A stretch of DNA of 64,000 nt from Malurus cyaneus samueli (GCA_009741485.1 CM019219.1:33452367-33516366), one strand, 5' to 3'; positions 40,201 to 53,240 are shown, counted from the first letter of the stretch. Numbers and translations: made by a program. The notes: generated by a model from the letters alone, not told the origin.

Positions 40201-43200
40201 TAGTTAAATGAACGGGCACATTCCTCTAGCACGTCCCCTTTCCACCCCTGTTCCTGCCGTTTTTCGCGTCTCCATCAAGTCTCCTCTCTTGGGCAATAGT
40301 CCGTATACATTCAGGTTGCCAGGAGGATTAGCTTTACATATTGTAAATACTGTAAGAGCTAGAGTATGCAGAGATTGCTAAACCATACCGTGCTGCAAAC
40401 TCTACAAAAAATTACTCCTGCTCTGTCAGTGTCCTTGTTTGAAACACAAAATTGCGTAAGAGAATTTCCATCACAGCGATGTGGAGATATGCTGTTACTT
40501 TTTCAATTATAAATAATGCACACTGATGAGGACACTTGCAGGAATTTTTTTTTCAAGATACCTAGTGATTCAGACGTCTAGTAGGCAATCTGACTGGATT
40601 TCATCACACTACCTTGAAAAGGTCCTTGCTTCAGGATAATAGATCTAAGTTCCTGTATCACCAATAATATCTTAGTTCACATTCAGTAGGCTGAAGAAAC
40701 CATTTCGAATCATGAAGCAGGACACACTAGGTCGCTGCGCTTTAGATATAGCTGTAAAGATACCTACAGTGTGTTTTAGGCTTGTATAAGGGGTGCTGTT
40801 TTTTATTAAATTCACTTTCAACTCCACCTTCACATGAAGGGAGGGTAGTGGACGCAGAGATCAGAAGGGAATGATGCTCGATTGGTTCTGTTCATTTTGT
40901 TCTTTCATAGACAAGGAAGAGAGACAAAACATATCGCCTTGTGACTGGATTATGATTTCAGTGTATATGCTATCAATTTATAATCATCAGTTAAAGCTTA
41001 GGCTGTGTTTTCACTCCAGTCTGCTCTCTACTCCCTACGTCTGAGCTGGGTGCGGTATTTAAACGCTGAGTGGACAGGGGAGAGTAAGGCGTTGGAGACT
41101 TGCAGGAGGTGTTCTTTGCCCAACATCAAGTGCAGTTGTTTCTTAGCTGATATGGTGGTTTCACATTCAGCCTAACTTCATGTTTCATCCCACTGATGAG
41201 TCAGGAAAGCAAAGCTCTGATCTCCTTGATGCAAGCAGTTAGGGCACAGGGGAGAAGCAGGCTCAGACACTTTGGGTACAAGCATTCAGTACAGGTACAG
41301 GCTCGCTGTCGTGAACCAGGACAAGGAATAGCTCAACAAGGCAGCTTTTGCTAACACAGGTCGGATCAAGCTGATCTCACTTGTGTGCTGACAGCTAAGG
41401 ATCTCTGCTGGCACAGGAGCTGACTCTTGCCCAGGAGGCCGGGGAGCACACGTGCCCCACTCTCCAGAGCCTAGACCCCTCCAGGTGCAGAGCACGTGGA
41501 GACAGAGGTGAGAGGCTTGCAGCTCTGCATTGGCATCTTGCATGCCTGAGATGCCAGGCCCCAAAAGGCAGCTTCAGGAATCCTACATTGAAAAACATCA
41601 GGGAGACTTCACTACTTGCTCTCCACATCTTCCATAGCACATCAAAGGTGCTGCGACTTAACAGTCTTGGGACTGGAAGAGCTGAGTAAGGGTTTCCTGC
41701 CCCAGAAAACACACATAACAGCCCTGGCGCACAACCCAAGGGTCATACTCCCCCTGTTTATGTGCTGCTTTCTTAAATCCAATTGCCCTCAGCTAAGAGT
41801 TGGGCTGTTTTGAGAGAGCATTACAACCTGAGCTGACCCTATGATCTAACTACAGTAACTGAGAAATCGTGCAGATTGATTAGCTTTTTGAGCCAGTATG
41901 TGAACTGATGGAGCCCTGCGTGATCTTTCCATTCTGTGGTAAGAACAGTTCTGAGGAGATGTATAATACACTGCTTACTGCTAGTTATGACCTCGCTATT
42001 TTAATTATGGTTTCATCTGAAGTTAGCTTCTAGGCAGAAGACACTAGCTAGGAGTCCCTTTTGTAAATTGTGGGTACATGTGTCTGTTAACTGCATCCCT
42101 GGCGATCCCCTTAAATGGCCTCTAGGATGTACCAGGAGTGCACCAGTGGCACACAGTCAACTGAACTGCAAGGGGGGGTTTTTCATTTTGTCTTAAAAAA
42201 TTTCAGAGGACAGCAGAGAAAACCTGATCATCTAAGCACATGACGCCATGAAGTTTGGTGTAACGTATATGGGAACTAAGTATGAAGAACCTTTTATTGT
42301 GGTGTTGCCTTTATGCAGTGGTTTTCCCTGTTCCTGCTGAGAGCCATGAGGAGGTTCATTTTAATGCAGGGTCCCAAGCCATGCCTGGACATCCGATGTG
42401 GACCAACATATGTGCAGTTATTTATCAGGTTGCTTGTGAGTCAGGGAGATCCCGCAGCATTCCCCCCTTGCTCTGCAGGCATCAGAGGCAGAGCAGAGAT
42501 AAGACAACAGAAGGCTGTAAAGATAATCGGGCATTTGTACACTACGTCTGGTTACAGAGTAGAGGTTACCCAATTTAACGCTCTAGAGTCAGTTCAGCAC
42601 AGGCACTCAAGCAGCAGCTAGCAGCAACCGGCAATCCATGTAGTTTGTGGTGATGATACATTGGCCCAACAGGCTGTCTCAGCACCGACGAGCTCATGGG
42701 CATCTAAAGGCGCACTGCAGGAAAGCTGCAACGAGTGCATGGACGGAACGACATATAGAAGCCAATCTCACTGATTCCAGTCTGCCATGTGACAGCTCCA
42801 GGTGTGACATAACTGTCTTGGGCCACATTTTTGATTGTTTGAAATGGCAGAGGGATTGTCCTTATACAGTGAACCTGTATTATAGCACTCCATTCATTCC
42901 TACTGTTAAGTTGCTCCAGGCATCTAAACAATTTATTTTGTCTTCTGATTTTCTTTTCCTTTTGAACTTGTTCCTTAACTCTTAGACAGCTATGGAAAAA
43001 TAGTTTAAATCCTAGGGAAAATTCATGTCGAAACACAAAGTAAATATTCAGGCTAATTCAGCCCGTAAAGCAAACATCTTTCAAAGGTGCATTTCATATA
43101 TTTTTCTGGCTGTGCACATTTTGGTGCTCCCTTTGAATGCACTCCCTCGATTTAAAAAGAGATCAACTTAGCCGTGGAGGGTCTGCTGATTTGTTCCTTT

Positions 43201-44735
43201 GCTTGAAGCCTGTACATATCTGGAGCAGTTTTACTAATCTGCATGCTCAGGATGAATTATGGCTGAGCTCTCAAAGACTAATTCCTTTTGTTTTGTAGTA
43301 ACTAGAACTGTATTTTACGCACACTGGTCACAATCAGTCTCAGTGGGCGATGATTTATGGCAAGTACATGCTCAGGGGTAGTTTACGTGAAACAATTTCG
43401 GGCATCTGTTGACATGAATAAACATTTCCTGGAGATTGTCGTCTATAGTTTTGCATCATTGTACCTATTGGCTGACTTAGAAAACCCTTGCCTCTTAAAA
43501 CTGTATCAGTCTTGGTATGACCTATCACTACTGGTCTTTGTACAACAATAGATGGAATATATACAACCTTGTAGAGACGTTCAGTGACTAAATGAAGTGT
43601 GGGAGGTCTGCAATCAAACCACAAATGTTAGTCCTTTGCCCAGCATGGTTAATACACTGCCAGCCCCCAGAGAGTGCTTTCATAAAGTGTCAATCCTATT
43701 TTGTTTTACCTGGTGGTGTTTATGTCCCACTGGGGGTGTGAGAGTCGAATTTACGTGGTGTAAACTATATTTGGATTTGTTTCAGAAGTTATGATTTCTC
43801 GTATCGTCAAGGCTCACAGGCTTGTATCAAAAATATATGAGTCTTTCGATAAATATATACAAAATTATAGCTCTGCTTGACACTGGTACCTTCAGTTCCT
43901 GAGGTCATAATTTTCTGATGTAAAAGTAGATAAGGAACTCGCAAGGCTAGAGAAATTTTCAGGCAAAAGTTTAAAAGGTTTTATTTTTTGGGCATTTTCC
44001 CCCCTATATTAAACATACTCTTAGGCATTAACACAATCATCCTTCATTAGTCTCATAAACCCAACCATTTATAGATTCTGATGAGAACTTCTTTCAAAGT
44101 TCTTGCACCAAAATCAAAAGACATTAAGAATTTGCCTCTCGATTAACCCTGCCGCCTGAGGGCTAGAAGCTTTACTTCCCTTTTAATTGAAAGGTAAAAT
44201 CTAACATATCCAAATCTGACTCAGAGCTATCAACTTATAGGTTTCCAGAAAAAGAGTTAAATGCAAGGTTCACCACCCATTTTTTCATACTTTTTAATTA
44301 AAGGGTACCGGGACTTTCAGACCTCTTTCTAAAAGATAAAAAGATTGGACACTGAAATCAAGCGCCCACCAATTACTCAGAGAAAACTTCTCTACGCCCT
44401 GAAAAAAACAATTCTACAGAGAGCACAAGAAGAATGAATCAGTTGATCATTATAGGCCTTGACACTTATTAGTTACACAGGAATAATTGATATTTATAGC
44501 GAGATCAACGATGGCATCATTAGTCCTACTTTGATAAACTCTACAAAGGTTAGGATTGTTTTTTTGGTGTCTGCAAGAGTGCGATTTTGGGTTCGGCACA
44601 GAATTATATTCTACAACTGATTTCTCAAAATAAGGGAAGAACTAGGTTGCAAACACTACTCAGGTCTGTGCTTTCTGTTGAAATTTTACTTGTCTAGCTA
44701 TATATAAGAAAACAATAAAAATTAAGATTAGAATA

Positions 44736-46456
44736 TGGTTTTGTTGAGTTTTTTTTTTTTTTAAATTTCTGAATTGCAGGGGTTTTTTTACAGAATTCTG
44801 GTATGCTGCAAGATGCAGTGCAGCCTGTTTCCCAACCAGCTAGAGTGCACAGTGGATTTTGCACTGTGCTAAACCTTCCCCCACAGTTTACCTTGGGAAT
44901 TCTCCAGCATACAGCCAGCATCCTGTTTATGGATTCCCTTCTGATAAAGCAAAGGTAGAAGCACATCAGTAGCACATCACTATTTGAACAGAGCTCTCGC
45001 TCTGCCTAGGTCACCTGATAAGAGGAAAATCTGTCTGAAGAACACCAAGCACACATTCAGCCTGCAGAAGAGGAGGCTTTGGGGTGACCTAATTGCAGCC
45101 TTCCAGTAGCAAAGAGGCTCCCAGAGCTGGAGAAGAGCTGTTCCCAAGGTGATAAACAAGGGGAAATGGCTTTAAACTGAGATACACTAAGTTTAAATTG
45201 GATATTAGGAAGAAATTCTTCCCTGTGAGGGTAGGGAGGTCCTGACACAGGTTTCACAGAGAAGCTGTGGCTGCCCTATCCCTGGAAATGTTCTAAGGCA
45301 GGTTGTTCAGGGCTTGGATTGGAGGAAAGTGTCCCTTCCGATGGCAGGGAGTGGGATAGGATGATCTCTAAGGTCCCTTCCAACCAAACCATTCTGTCAT
45401 TTTATGTTTTCCTGCAACAAGTTCACCCACGAATTGCCTATACAGTTACTGTGATACTTGATACAGGGTCTTCAACAGCTTTATTTCAGTACCACTGGAA
45501 ACTCAACTAGTAAAGTTTAACTTCAAGTGGCAAATTACCTTAAAATCATATCCTATCTCAAAAATATATCTCTCTGGAAAAAAAATACATGCAACAATCA
45601 TTAGTGCTCATTTCAAACCTACAAAAGTCAATGGATTTCATACATTCAAAAGTCAATGGAGTGTACATTTACTCCACTCACACTGAGATGGACACACCCA
45701 CACCACTGAAAGATAATGAATGCTTATGATCTAAGTCATCCCTGCCCCTCTCTTAGGAAAAGGGAAGTCGATTTGTTGTGACCCACCTTGAATGCTTTTT
45801 CTGTGAAAAGATAGAGCACTTCCATCACTTACTTCTTTCTGCTGATTTACATTCCGATCACCGAAACAAGATGAAAAGCACTTATTAAATCACAGATGGG
45901 GGACACAATAACAGACTGCAACTGTGTCCCTATTCACAAAAAGAGTTGTTTTGTCTTTGAAAAAGAATCTATCCAGTGCTTCCCAGAAATACGTTTTAGT
46001 TTATCATATGCAGCTTTGCCACTTGCCATTTTTCTGTCTCTTACACTTTTCCCTTTATCTCACACTGAATGGTTCTATCGGCACCTTATTTTCTCAGCAA
46101 GGACAGTGCATACTTAGAAATCACTCCAGCAACTTCAAGAACCACCCCATTTTACTTAGGAAAGATCCTACCAGAGCATCTGTACTGAAAGTTGTTCTTT
46201 GACTAGCATTTCATTTGGTTCCAACAATTTCTAGATGCCTGGTCTAGCCTTTTCAAAAGCCCACATTTTCTGGGGAACACTGGATCTTTGATCCTGGTTA
46301 CCAGTGTCCAGTACATCACCTTAATTTCCTCCTGGAAGCCTCTGGTGCTGCTGCTCCATAAATGAAACTCCTCCCATCCTAGCATGCTGAGCTCTCCAGT
46401 GAGATTAAAAGGCTAAGCAAAGACCCTTCTGGAAACCAGGACTGGCTTTGAACTAG
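44736..46456 (-). repeat. Right arm of 1.7-kb inverted repeat
   Basis: Reverse complement of 28,393-30,125, with only a handful of differences in what I compared. The inner edge is the T-rich tract at 44,736-44,762. The outer edge is near 46,456, just past CCAGGACTGGCTTTGAACTAG, after which the sequence does not resemble anything left of the gap. This copy reads cleaner than the left one at its outer end, so it is probably the more reliable sequence. It contains the mirrored CR1 copy and the mirrored small open frames (for example 45,896-46,117), which are shared by duplication and not evidence of coding. Confidence 0.97.
45035..45405 (+). mobile_element. CR1 LINE fragment (right-arm copy)
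   Basis: Sense-oriented counterpart of the left-arm CR1: the motifs GACCTAATTGCAGCCTTCC, TTGGATATTAGGAAGAAATT, CCTGGAAATG and GGTCCCTTCCAACC occur in CR1 order toward the 3' end. It shows an extra G and a small insertion compared with the left copy. Non-coding relic. Confidence 0.93.
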
Positions 46457-49400
46457 CAGAAAATCTAAAGTCAATTCAGTATTTCTTGTTATCACATCAT
46501 AGGCCAGAGAGTTTTCCTGCATTATTATTGTTTAAAAAAAAAAAAAAAATCAAATTTTCTATCAGATACTGTTTTCTCTCCCTCTTGTAAAAAATAGGAT
46601 CTATAGTTTTAGCATACAGTAAAGGAAAAGATCTGTTTGTTTCTAAGCCTACTGCCTACAGTGTTTCAACACCTTTAGTCAAAGCAGTGCCTGCCACCAT
46701 CCTCAGCACGTCAAACAAGCTGAGCTCCCTTTGGGCAGAGGTGATGCTGTAGGGACACAGTGAATGAGACAGGCTGATCACCAAACAATGTGAGAAAACA
46801 GTCCTAGAAAGGACAGAACCTACAGAAACCTGGGGACATGCACTGCTAGATCTCTCAAGAGCCATTACACCAGCTGGCCCTTCTGTACAAACAAATCCTT
46901 CTAAGGCATTCAAAGCAGCTTCTACACATTTTACAACAGCAATTGAGAGGTAACCTGAGCAGTGACCACACCGGGCCTTACCTGTGCAATGTACTTTCCT
47001 AACACAAACTGTTCTACCCGCTCTGCTTACTCTGTGTATCTGTTGTGCAGCCAGCTCCAGCACAGAACCTTGAGTACTAAGTCAGGGAATGAGCGTGGCA
47101 ACATCTTTTAAGTCCCAATTACAATTTATACTTCATAACTAAGTTTTCTATTTCTCCTTAGCCTTTAGGTACACAACTCACTACAGTGTCCTTAGACCTT
47201 GTTAGTTACGTACCTTAACTTTGCATAAAGACTTTGATGGGAGTCCAGCAGACTAAAATTAGTTGGTACAAATATGGATCTATTGTTCAATAGGTGGTAA
47301 CAAACCATTTCTCCGCAACCATGGAGGCATGGGCACTTGCAGCATCATGTCAGACAGTCTGTTCACATAAAAGATGATGGGGAGAAAAGTGAAATCTAGA
47401 CTCAAATCTCCTGCAGATCCCAGAGACATCACAGCACTTCTCCACTTATCTAAGACACCTGCTCCATTTCTGTACATTCTTTCCAGCCTAATAAATAAAC
47501 AGTAAAAATGGAAAGCCATGGCTGATGGAAAAACAACAAATCTGTTCTTAGAAGGACACTGAAATGCTTGAAACATGAAATCCAATCTCTACTTTTTAGG
47601 AACAATCATCAAAAAAGAATGCTTATTGCAAATTAGCTATTCCCAGACCCAAATTCAAGTGACTGCTCCAAATCATGTGCATGATTTTTTCCTCTCCCAC
47701 ATCCTAGGCAGATGTGTTGATAAATTTTAACCAAGACAAAGCAATCAACTTTTCCTGACTAGTTCAACCCAGCAGACTATTTAGGGGATAGGTTACAAGT
47801 CTCTGCACAGGTGTCCTGGAATGATTCATAATGTTACATCATATTCCATAGCTATCTATGCTGAAAAATTGTTCCTGTCTCTTTCAGTCCCTGCAGCTGG
47901 GACCTTGCGGGGGATGGATGCTATCATGGACATTTTTAAAATCATTGTGCCCAGATGGCTCCCTGCTATTCACTGTGTGGTGTTTGCTTCATGGGCTGTT
48001 TGGTCTTTGCTCAGGCAAAGGTTCTTTTCTTCCCTTTTTGGGTCCTCTTTTGGTTTTTGGGGCTTTTTTCTTTGCTTCAGAGAGGCTGCAGTGAGCAGGT
48101 TTGTGCTGCCTTGGAGTGAGTTCCATGGGTGCCTGCAGGTCACCAGGGGCTGCTCCAGCAAGCTGGCCCAGATCCATCGGCCTCACTCCAGGAGAGAAGA
48201 CAGGAGGAGAGAGCTCTCTCATAGGCAGAATCCTTGGGTTTGCACCTGTAGCCATTTATAGAAACTGCATTCATAATTAGAAGCTGTCTTGAAGTGAACT
48301 TTGCAAGCCCTGCTGGCAGCGAAAAAAAGCAAGCAAGGTCCTGGGGACAGGACACCACGTGCTGGTGCCAACAGACCAGCCCCATCCCCATCCTGTGGGG
48401 TTGAAATTTAGCACTTTTTTGTACTAGCATTCTTTCCCCCCACCTCCCACCCTTCCTGTTGGCATTCTGTTTGTTATTAACAGGATTGGGGGTTTTTTTT
48501 CCACTCATCTACTTTATCTTGTTCCTTACTAGTGGGCAGGATTGGCTTGAATAAGGGATTTTTATTTCAGAGCACCCACCTCTTTAAATTGTCTCAAACC
48601 AAGACATGCAAACTCTGTTGCTTCCCATTTGGAAGACAGTATTCCCAGAATACATGCTGATAAGAAATATGTTGCACAGACACATCTTCTAAGGAAAGGA
48701 AAAAAAAAATGGGTACAGTAGAGCTTTCCAGTATTACTGTAGGGAATGGATTAGCAGGGCAAAGACTAAGGTTTCAGATATCTAATCTCCATGGAGTTTT
48801 AACTTCAAACTGGAGCCAGACACAAACCAATCGTCATCTTAAAAGTGGAGAAATTGCATCTCCTGCTGTTTGCCGATGTGAGATTTCCACCAGACTATAA
48901 AGAATTTACGTTCTTCCATTCCCTGTGGACATTAAAGGGCTTCAGTCCAGTGCCTACGAGACACACATGGTCAGCTCATTTCCTGCCTCTGCTGACAAGT
49001 CTTGCCAGCACAGGAAAAACAACGGGTTTCTGCACAACTGAAGGGGTATTTTGCCCACCCATAAGATCTCTGTAAATCAGACTGCAGAGCTGTGTAGGGA
49101 AGCCTGTTGTGTTGCTATCCATGGCAGGTGAGAAGAGAAGCATTTGTCACCAGTAACACTCACCTGGTGCCTTGCAGAACTACCATGGAATTCACTTAGA
49201 ACAGAACTGAGAACATTAAATTCTGCCATGCTTCAACTTCATTATTCAGTACACTACTAAGCATTTGGCGCTAGGCAAAGTTTCTACATTGATTTAAGAT
49301 ACAGCCACAAGCAATAATGAAGTTATGAGGGTGAAAAACATGGAGAATGTCAGCAATGCCTGCACTGAGAGGAAAAATAATTACAACCTCAAGGCCAAAC

Positions 49401-52400
49401 TAAGGTGGAAAGTGCCCGTTAAGTTCATCCAACCAGCCTTGAGGCATGGAGTCATATAACTCTCAATATTTTCTTCTAATTCTCAAATTCTCAATACTTC
49501 CCTCAAAAGCTTGCACCCCTCAGCAAAATGAAAAAATTCTTAACTACCATCAGTTAGTTTTCATTACATGCAAATATTATGTTAATCTTTTGTAAAATCA
49601 TCTGGAATTCACTTGTTTCACTGAGTAGCCCCAACAACTCTTAAATCAAGGTGAAGCAAGTATTCTTGTAGGAGAACAACCAAACTCAAAGTCCTATAGC
49701 AGAGAAATACACTCTCTTTACAAAGACAAAACCAAATGTTTTGAGTCACATCCGTCTTCTTTAGCCTCAGTCTTTCCCCTGTCCGCAAAGTATAAAACCC
49801 TTAAGATTAGCAATTTGCTAGTAGTCATAGACAAGAGCAAATTATTTTGTCTGATGAGCAGGAAACAAAAGCTATGTTTGATTTTCCCTAAAATCCAGCT
49901 GGAGGCTTTGGACTAATTCTAGAAAGACCATGACTTCACTATACTACACAGGAGCTCAATTTCAGACTTAGAGTGGCAAAATTAAGACATCAACGCTGGA
50001 TTGTCATATAAGAAAGTCTGATTCAAAATACATTTTTTTAAAGAAATGTTCTTTTGCGTTTCATAATGTCTTATACAAAAGTATGAGTATATTGTGAGAA
50101 TAATCATATATCTCAAATGAGGTATTTAGCCACATGAAATGAATACTAGGATTCACAGAGCAGCTTTTCCTTTCTTATTGCCCATAAATCAATAAAGCTG
50201 GCTGAGGTGCAATTAAAAACTTACTATATGTGTTATAAACCTTACTATCTAGAAAACAAACCTTAATCCTGGTGTACTGAAGAAGTTTCTCTGAGGGAAA
50301 ATGATTTTTTTCAGCTTATGCTTTTCTAACCATTTCCATGACTGAGTTACAGCTATTGTTGCTATACACAGCTCCCAGTGAAAATGGATAACTGCTTTAC
50401 AGAAGACCTCAGAAAAGTTCAGGCTTATAACTGATAGCACACAAAGACTGCCACCATCTCTCCTTTGACATGTAGTTTCCATTAGTTCCAATCACAGGTT
50501 AAAAAGATGGAATTCAATTCCTCACCTTCTCCATTCACGCAATGGGAGGAACATTTCAAGGGAACCTCTGAGAGATGAAAGACATGGAATAAGCATATAT
50601 TCAGTCATTATGAAAAAGGTGCCAAGATAAGGGAGGAAAGAGAGGATGGCAGCAGGAAGCTTGCATCTCCAACGGCAGCCTGTGGGGAGGAGAACAACGA
50701 AAGAAGCCCAACTTTTATCCTTCCTTCTAAGTTGTCAGGAAGTAGAAATGAATGAACTCACTATACCAGCTTGAAGATAATAATGTGTCATTCAGTACAC
50801 AGCAGAGGAATGCAGCCTGGAGCTTCCTCAAAGTCTCATTAGCCCACAAATCCTTGCAGGAAGGTGAGCAGAATGGTATCTCAACTAGAACTGCTGTTTC
50901 TTCAGGGAATCTGTCAAGATGAACACTGTTAGCTATTTCAGCAGCAGTTTAAGAAGGTATAAGGGAAAAGAAGTTCTACCATGCAAGCAGAACCATCAAG
51001 CTAAGACCATCTGTCCTGATGTGATGACACATGTTTAGAGAGCCTTGGCCAAGTGAAACCAAGCAGGAGCAAACGTTCAAAACCCAAGCACTATTCTCAG
51101 TGAGCCTGAAAACTGTACAAGTTGGTAGCAAGCAGAAGTGGCAGCATGCCCAAGCAGGAGGGACAAGGTTATGGTCCCCAAGTGATTGCCAACATCTGGC
51201 AGAGACACTAAGGAAACACATGCTACCCATTACTGCAGCAGACAGAGGGTGTGTCAGAGACAACACTGCACCCAGAACTATCAAGCATGAGCGCAAAGCA
51301 CTTATGATCAAGGCTGTCAAGGCAGAGGGGGCAAAGCAGTTTTTCCAAACACCTCTCTTTTGCTGCTGCATTTAAATGCATCCCAACTGATTGCAGACTA
51401 CAGCAGCATTTGAAATATCATTTCTTCTTTTTTCCTACACACATTACTATGCCTATTTTTTTCCTACATGTGTGGGAATCTCAATCAGATAAAATGCAGA
51501 ACACTAACTTCAGCATTAACAGCCAAATACAGCAGATGCTTGTTCCTCTGATGTCCTTTTATGACTGAATTTATTGAGAAATTATGGTAATTTAGTAGAA
51601 TCAGTTCTAGTACTAGAACATAAGGAAATGAACTTGTAACAGCTGAGCAAAGGAGTTCCCTTCTTAGCTACCTCTGCTGCTACTTCCAACAGTCATCGCT
51701 CCCACGAATTCTGACGGAAGGCGCACTGGTGTTGGCACAGATATCACCATCACCTCCTGCATCGGATCAGAAAACGTAAAGAGAATCAAATTTACAGAGA
51801 CACAGATGCCTAAGCTACATGACCCTCACAGATGCACAGGCTACAAATCCATACCTAAGAAGACAGGAAATATTACAACTACACACAGGATGCGAGCCAG
51901 AGTTAATAAGCACCCCGATTCTCTCAAGATGTGCAGTGATCAAAGCCTGACTTGGTTCCACACCCCACATTTTACATGTATCTTCACTGTTGACTAAAAG
52001 GAATAAAGTAACCATGAAGATGCATTTTATACCATTTTGGTTTATAAAAATAATCAGTGCCTGAACAGACTACATTACCAGTTTTCAGGCATCTGACAAA
52101 AAGAATCCTTACTAAAATTAGTGATGCCAAATGGCAACATAGAAGGATGCTGCGATAGGGAGGAGAATGTAAATAGGATAGGTAGGAAGGCAGCAAAGAA
52201 CAGATATGAAACTTGACCAAAATTTGAAATAAACAAAGCCTCACACAGGCACAATATCCTGGTAGATAATAATTTTTTTCCCCTTTCACTTACTGCTTAG
52301 CAACTGCCAGTCACTTACACAGTCCCTGGTTTAGTAGGTGCTGTTTCAGTTTTCAACAGTGTTACTTCAAAAGCCAATATGTACTACATACAGGCAAACA

Positions 52401-53058
52401 ACTGTTCCTTCAAATACTCTCTTTCCCTCAAGGCATCAACTTTTGGTTACACCAAAATTCTTTATTCCTTCACTGCGGGTACACTATAACCATCATTTCC
52501 CATATTCTACAGTTCTTGTCAGTTAATAGCCCACACCTTCCTTATATTAAATTACATGGACAAAAAAAAAGAATCTAAAGAACCTCATGCAGCAATGAAT
52601 GGAAAGCACAAGCCTCGGGAAACTGCTGGAACAGCCTACAGCCCCCAGAGCTTGCAGAAACTTCAACCACATGTGAATATTCAAGCTGAAAATAAGACAT
52701 ATTTAAATCTCTTCAGGTGCCTCCCTGATTATTTGTGGACTATCTGGCCTCCGATCTGTTTACTGTGGTTAAAAAGGTACACTAAGATAAAGCACCTCAA
52801 AGTCCACTCTGATCCCCTGCTTTCATGTGTCTGTTCTGAAAGTTGTATTTTCCTGGCTGTGATCTACCAGCTACCTTCAGAAATGCTACCACATATCACA
52901 AAGATAAGAAAGTTTCCTAAAGAGGATTGTTATTGAGCACAATAGTTAATACCTACTTGCTGTCAGGCTCTTTAAATAACTTATTTCACCAGAGCTGCTT
53001 TGCATTCCATACCTCCCTGCATGCTAATTTGGAACATAAATTCTTTCCAGCTGTATCT
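46457..53058. other. Noncoding stretch right of the arm, nothing confirmed
   Basis: No confirmed gene. A minus-strand frame at 46,656-47,100 stays open for about 140 codons and contains an acceptor-like and a donor-like site, but the protein is unrecognised. A moderately GC-rich patch at 47,880-48,470 has overlapping open frames on both strands (146, 122 and 88 codons) and C- and T-rich tracts. It may be an unrecognised repeat. A poly(A) run lies at about 46,532-46,548. CpG is sparse (5 in 50,521-51,480), like the left flank. Confidence 0.5.
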
Positions 53059-53098
53059 CATACTATACAAAATAAGCACATACTATACAAAATAAGTT
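53059..53098. repeat. 20-bp tandem duplication
   Basis: TACTATACAAAATAAG occurs twice, at 53,061-53,076 and 53,081-53,096, with period 20 and a perfectly repeated core. A recent slippage or template-switch duplication. Confidence 0.9.
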
Positions 53099-53189
53099 CA
53101 CCACTGCATCACAATTACTCAAGTTCATCCTCCCCTTCTATTATCTTCAGTGTCAAACCAACAGAAAACTTAAATTTTGCTGGCTTTTA

Positions 53190-53240
53190 TTGTGCCAACA
53201 ATACAAGTACAACATTGTTGTGCCAACAACAAAGTACAAC
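53190..53240. repeat. 28-bp imperfect tandem duplication
   Basis: TTGTGCCAACAA...AAGTACAAC occurs at 53,190-53,213 and 53,218-53,240 with minor differences. Each unit also holds a short self-complementary TTGTGCCAACAA-type core. It lies only about 100 bp from the previous duplication. Confidence 0.85.

Larger units (their letters stand above)
30126..44735. other. Inverted-repeat spacer, 14.6 kb, CpG-enriched, unidentified
   Basis: Sequence between the two arms. Hand counts give about 20 CpG in 31,561-32,520 and 22 in 35,101-36,060, against 6 and 5 in equal-length flank samples (10,021-10,980; 50,521-51,480), although it looks similarly AT-rich. I recognise no CR1, LTR, tRNA or protein domain. 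The longest frames (136 codons at 33,597-34,007; about 110 codons at 35,310-35,639, 41,395-41,739 and 42,647-42,985) carry no viral, transposase, integrase or polymerase motif I can identify. Options are DNA from a differently methylated or evolving compartment, an old foreign insertion, or unpolished long-read fill, in which random errors would also raise CpG. Confidence 0.6.

Noticed and set aside
30126..44735. Maverick/Polinton or other large DNA transposon or viral genome in the spacer
   Set aside because: Overall size and long inverted ends fit, but I found no polymerase, integrase, protease, ATPase or capsid-like frame and the arms contain a host CR1. Kept only as a hypothesis.
45896..46202. 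Small frames duplicated exactly between the two arms (also at 28,662-28,968)
   Set aside because: Their conservation is a by-product of the arms being near-identical DNA; no domain, no codon-level selection can be inferred.
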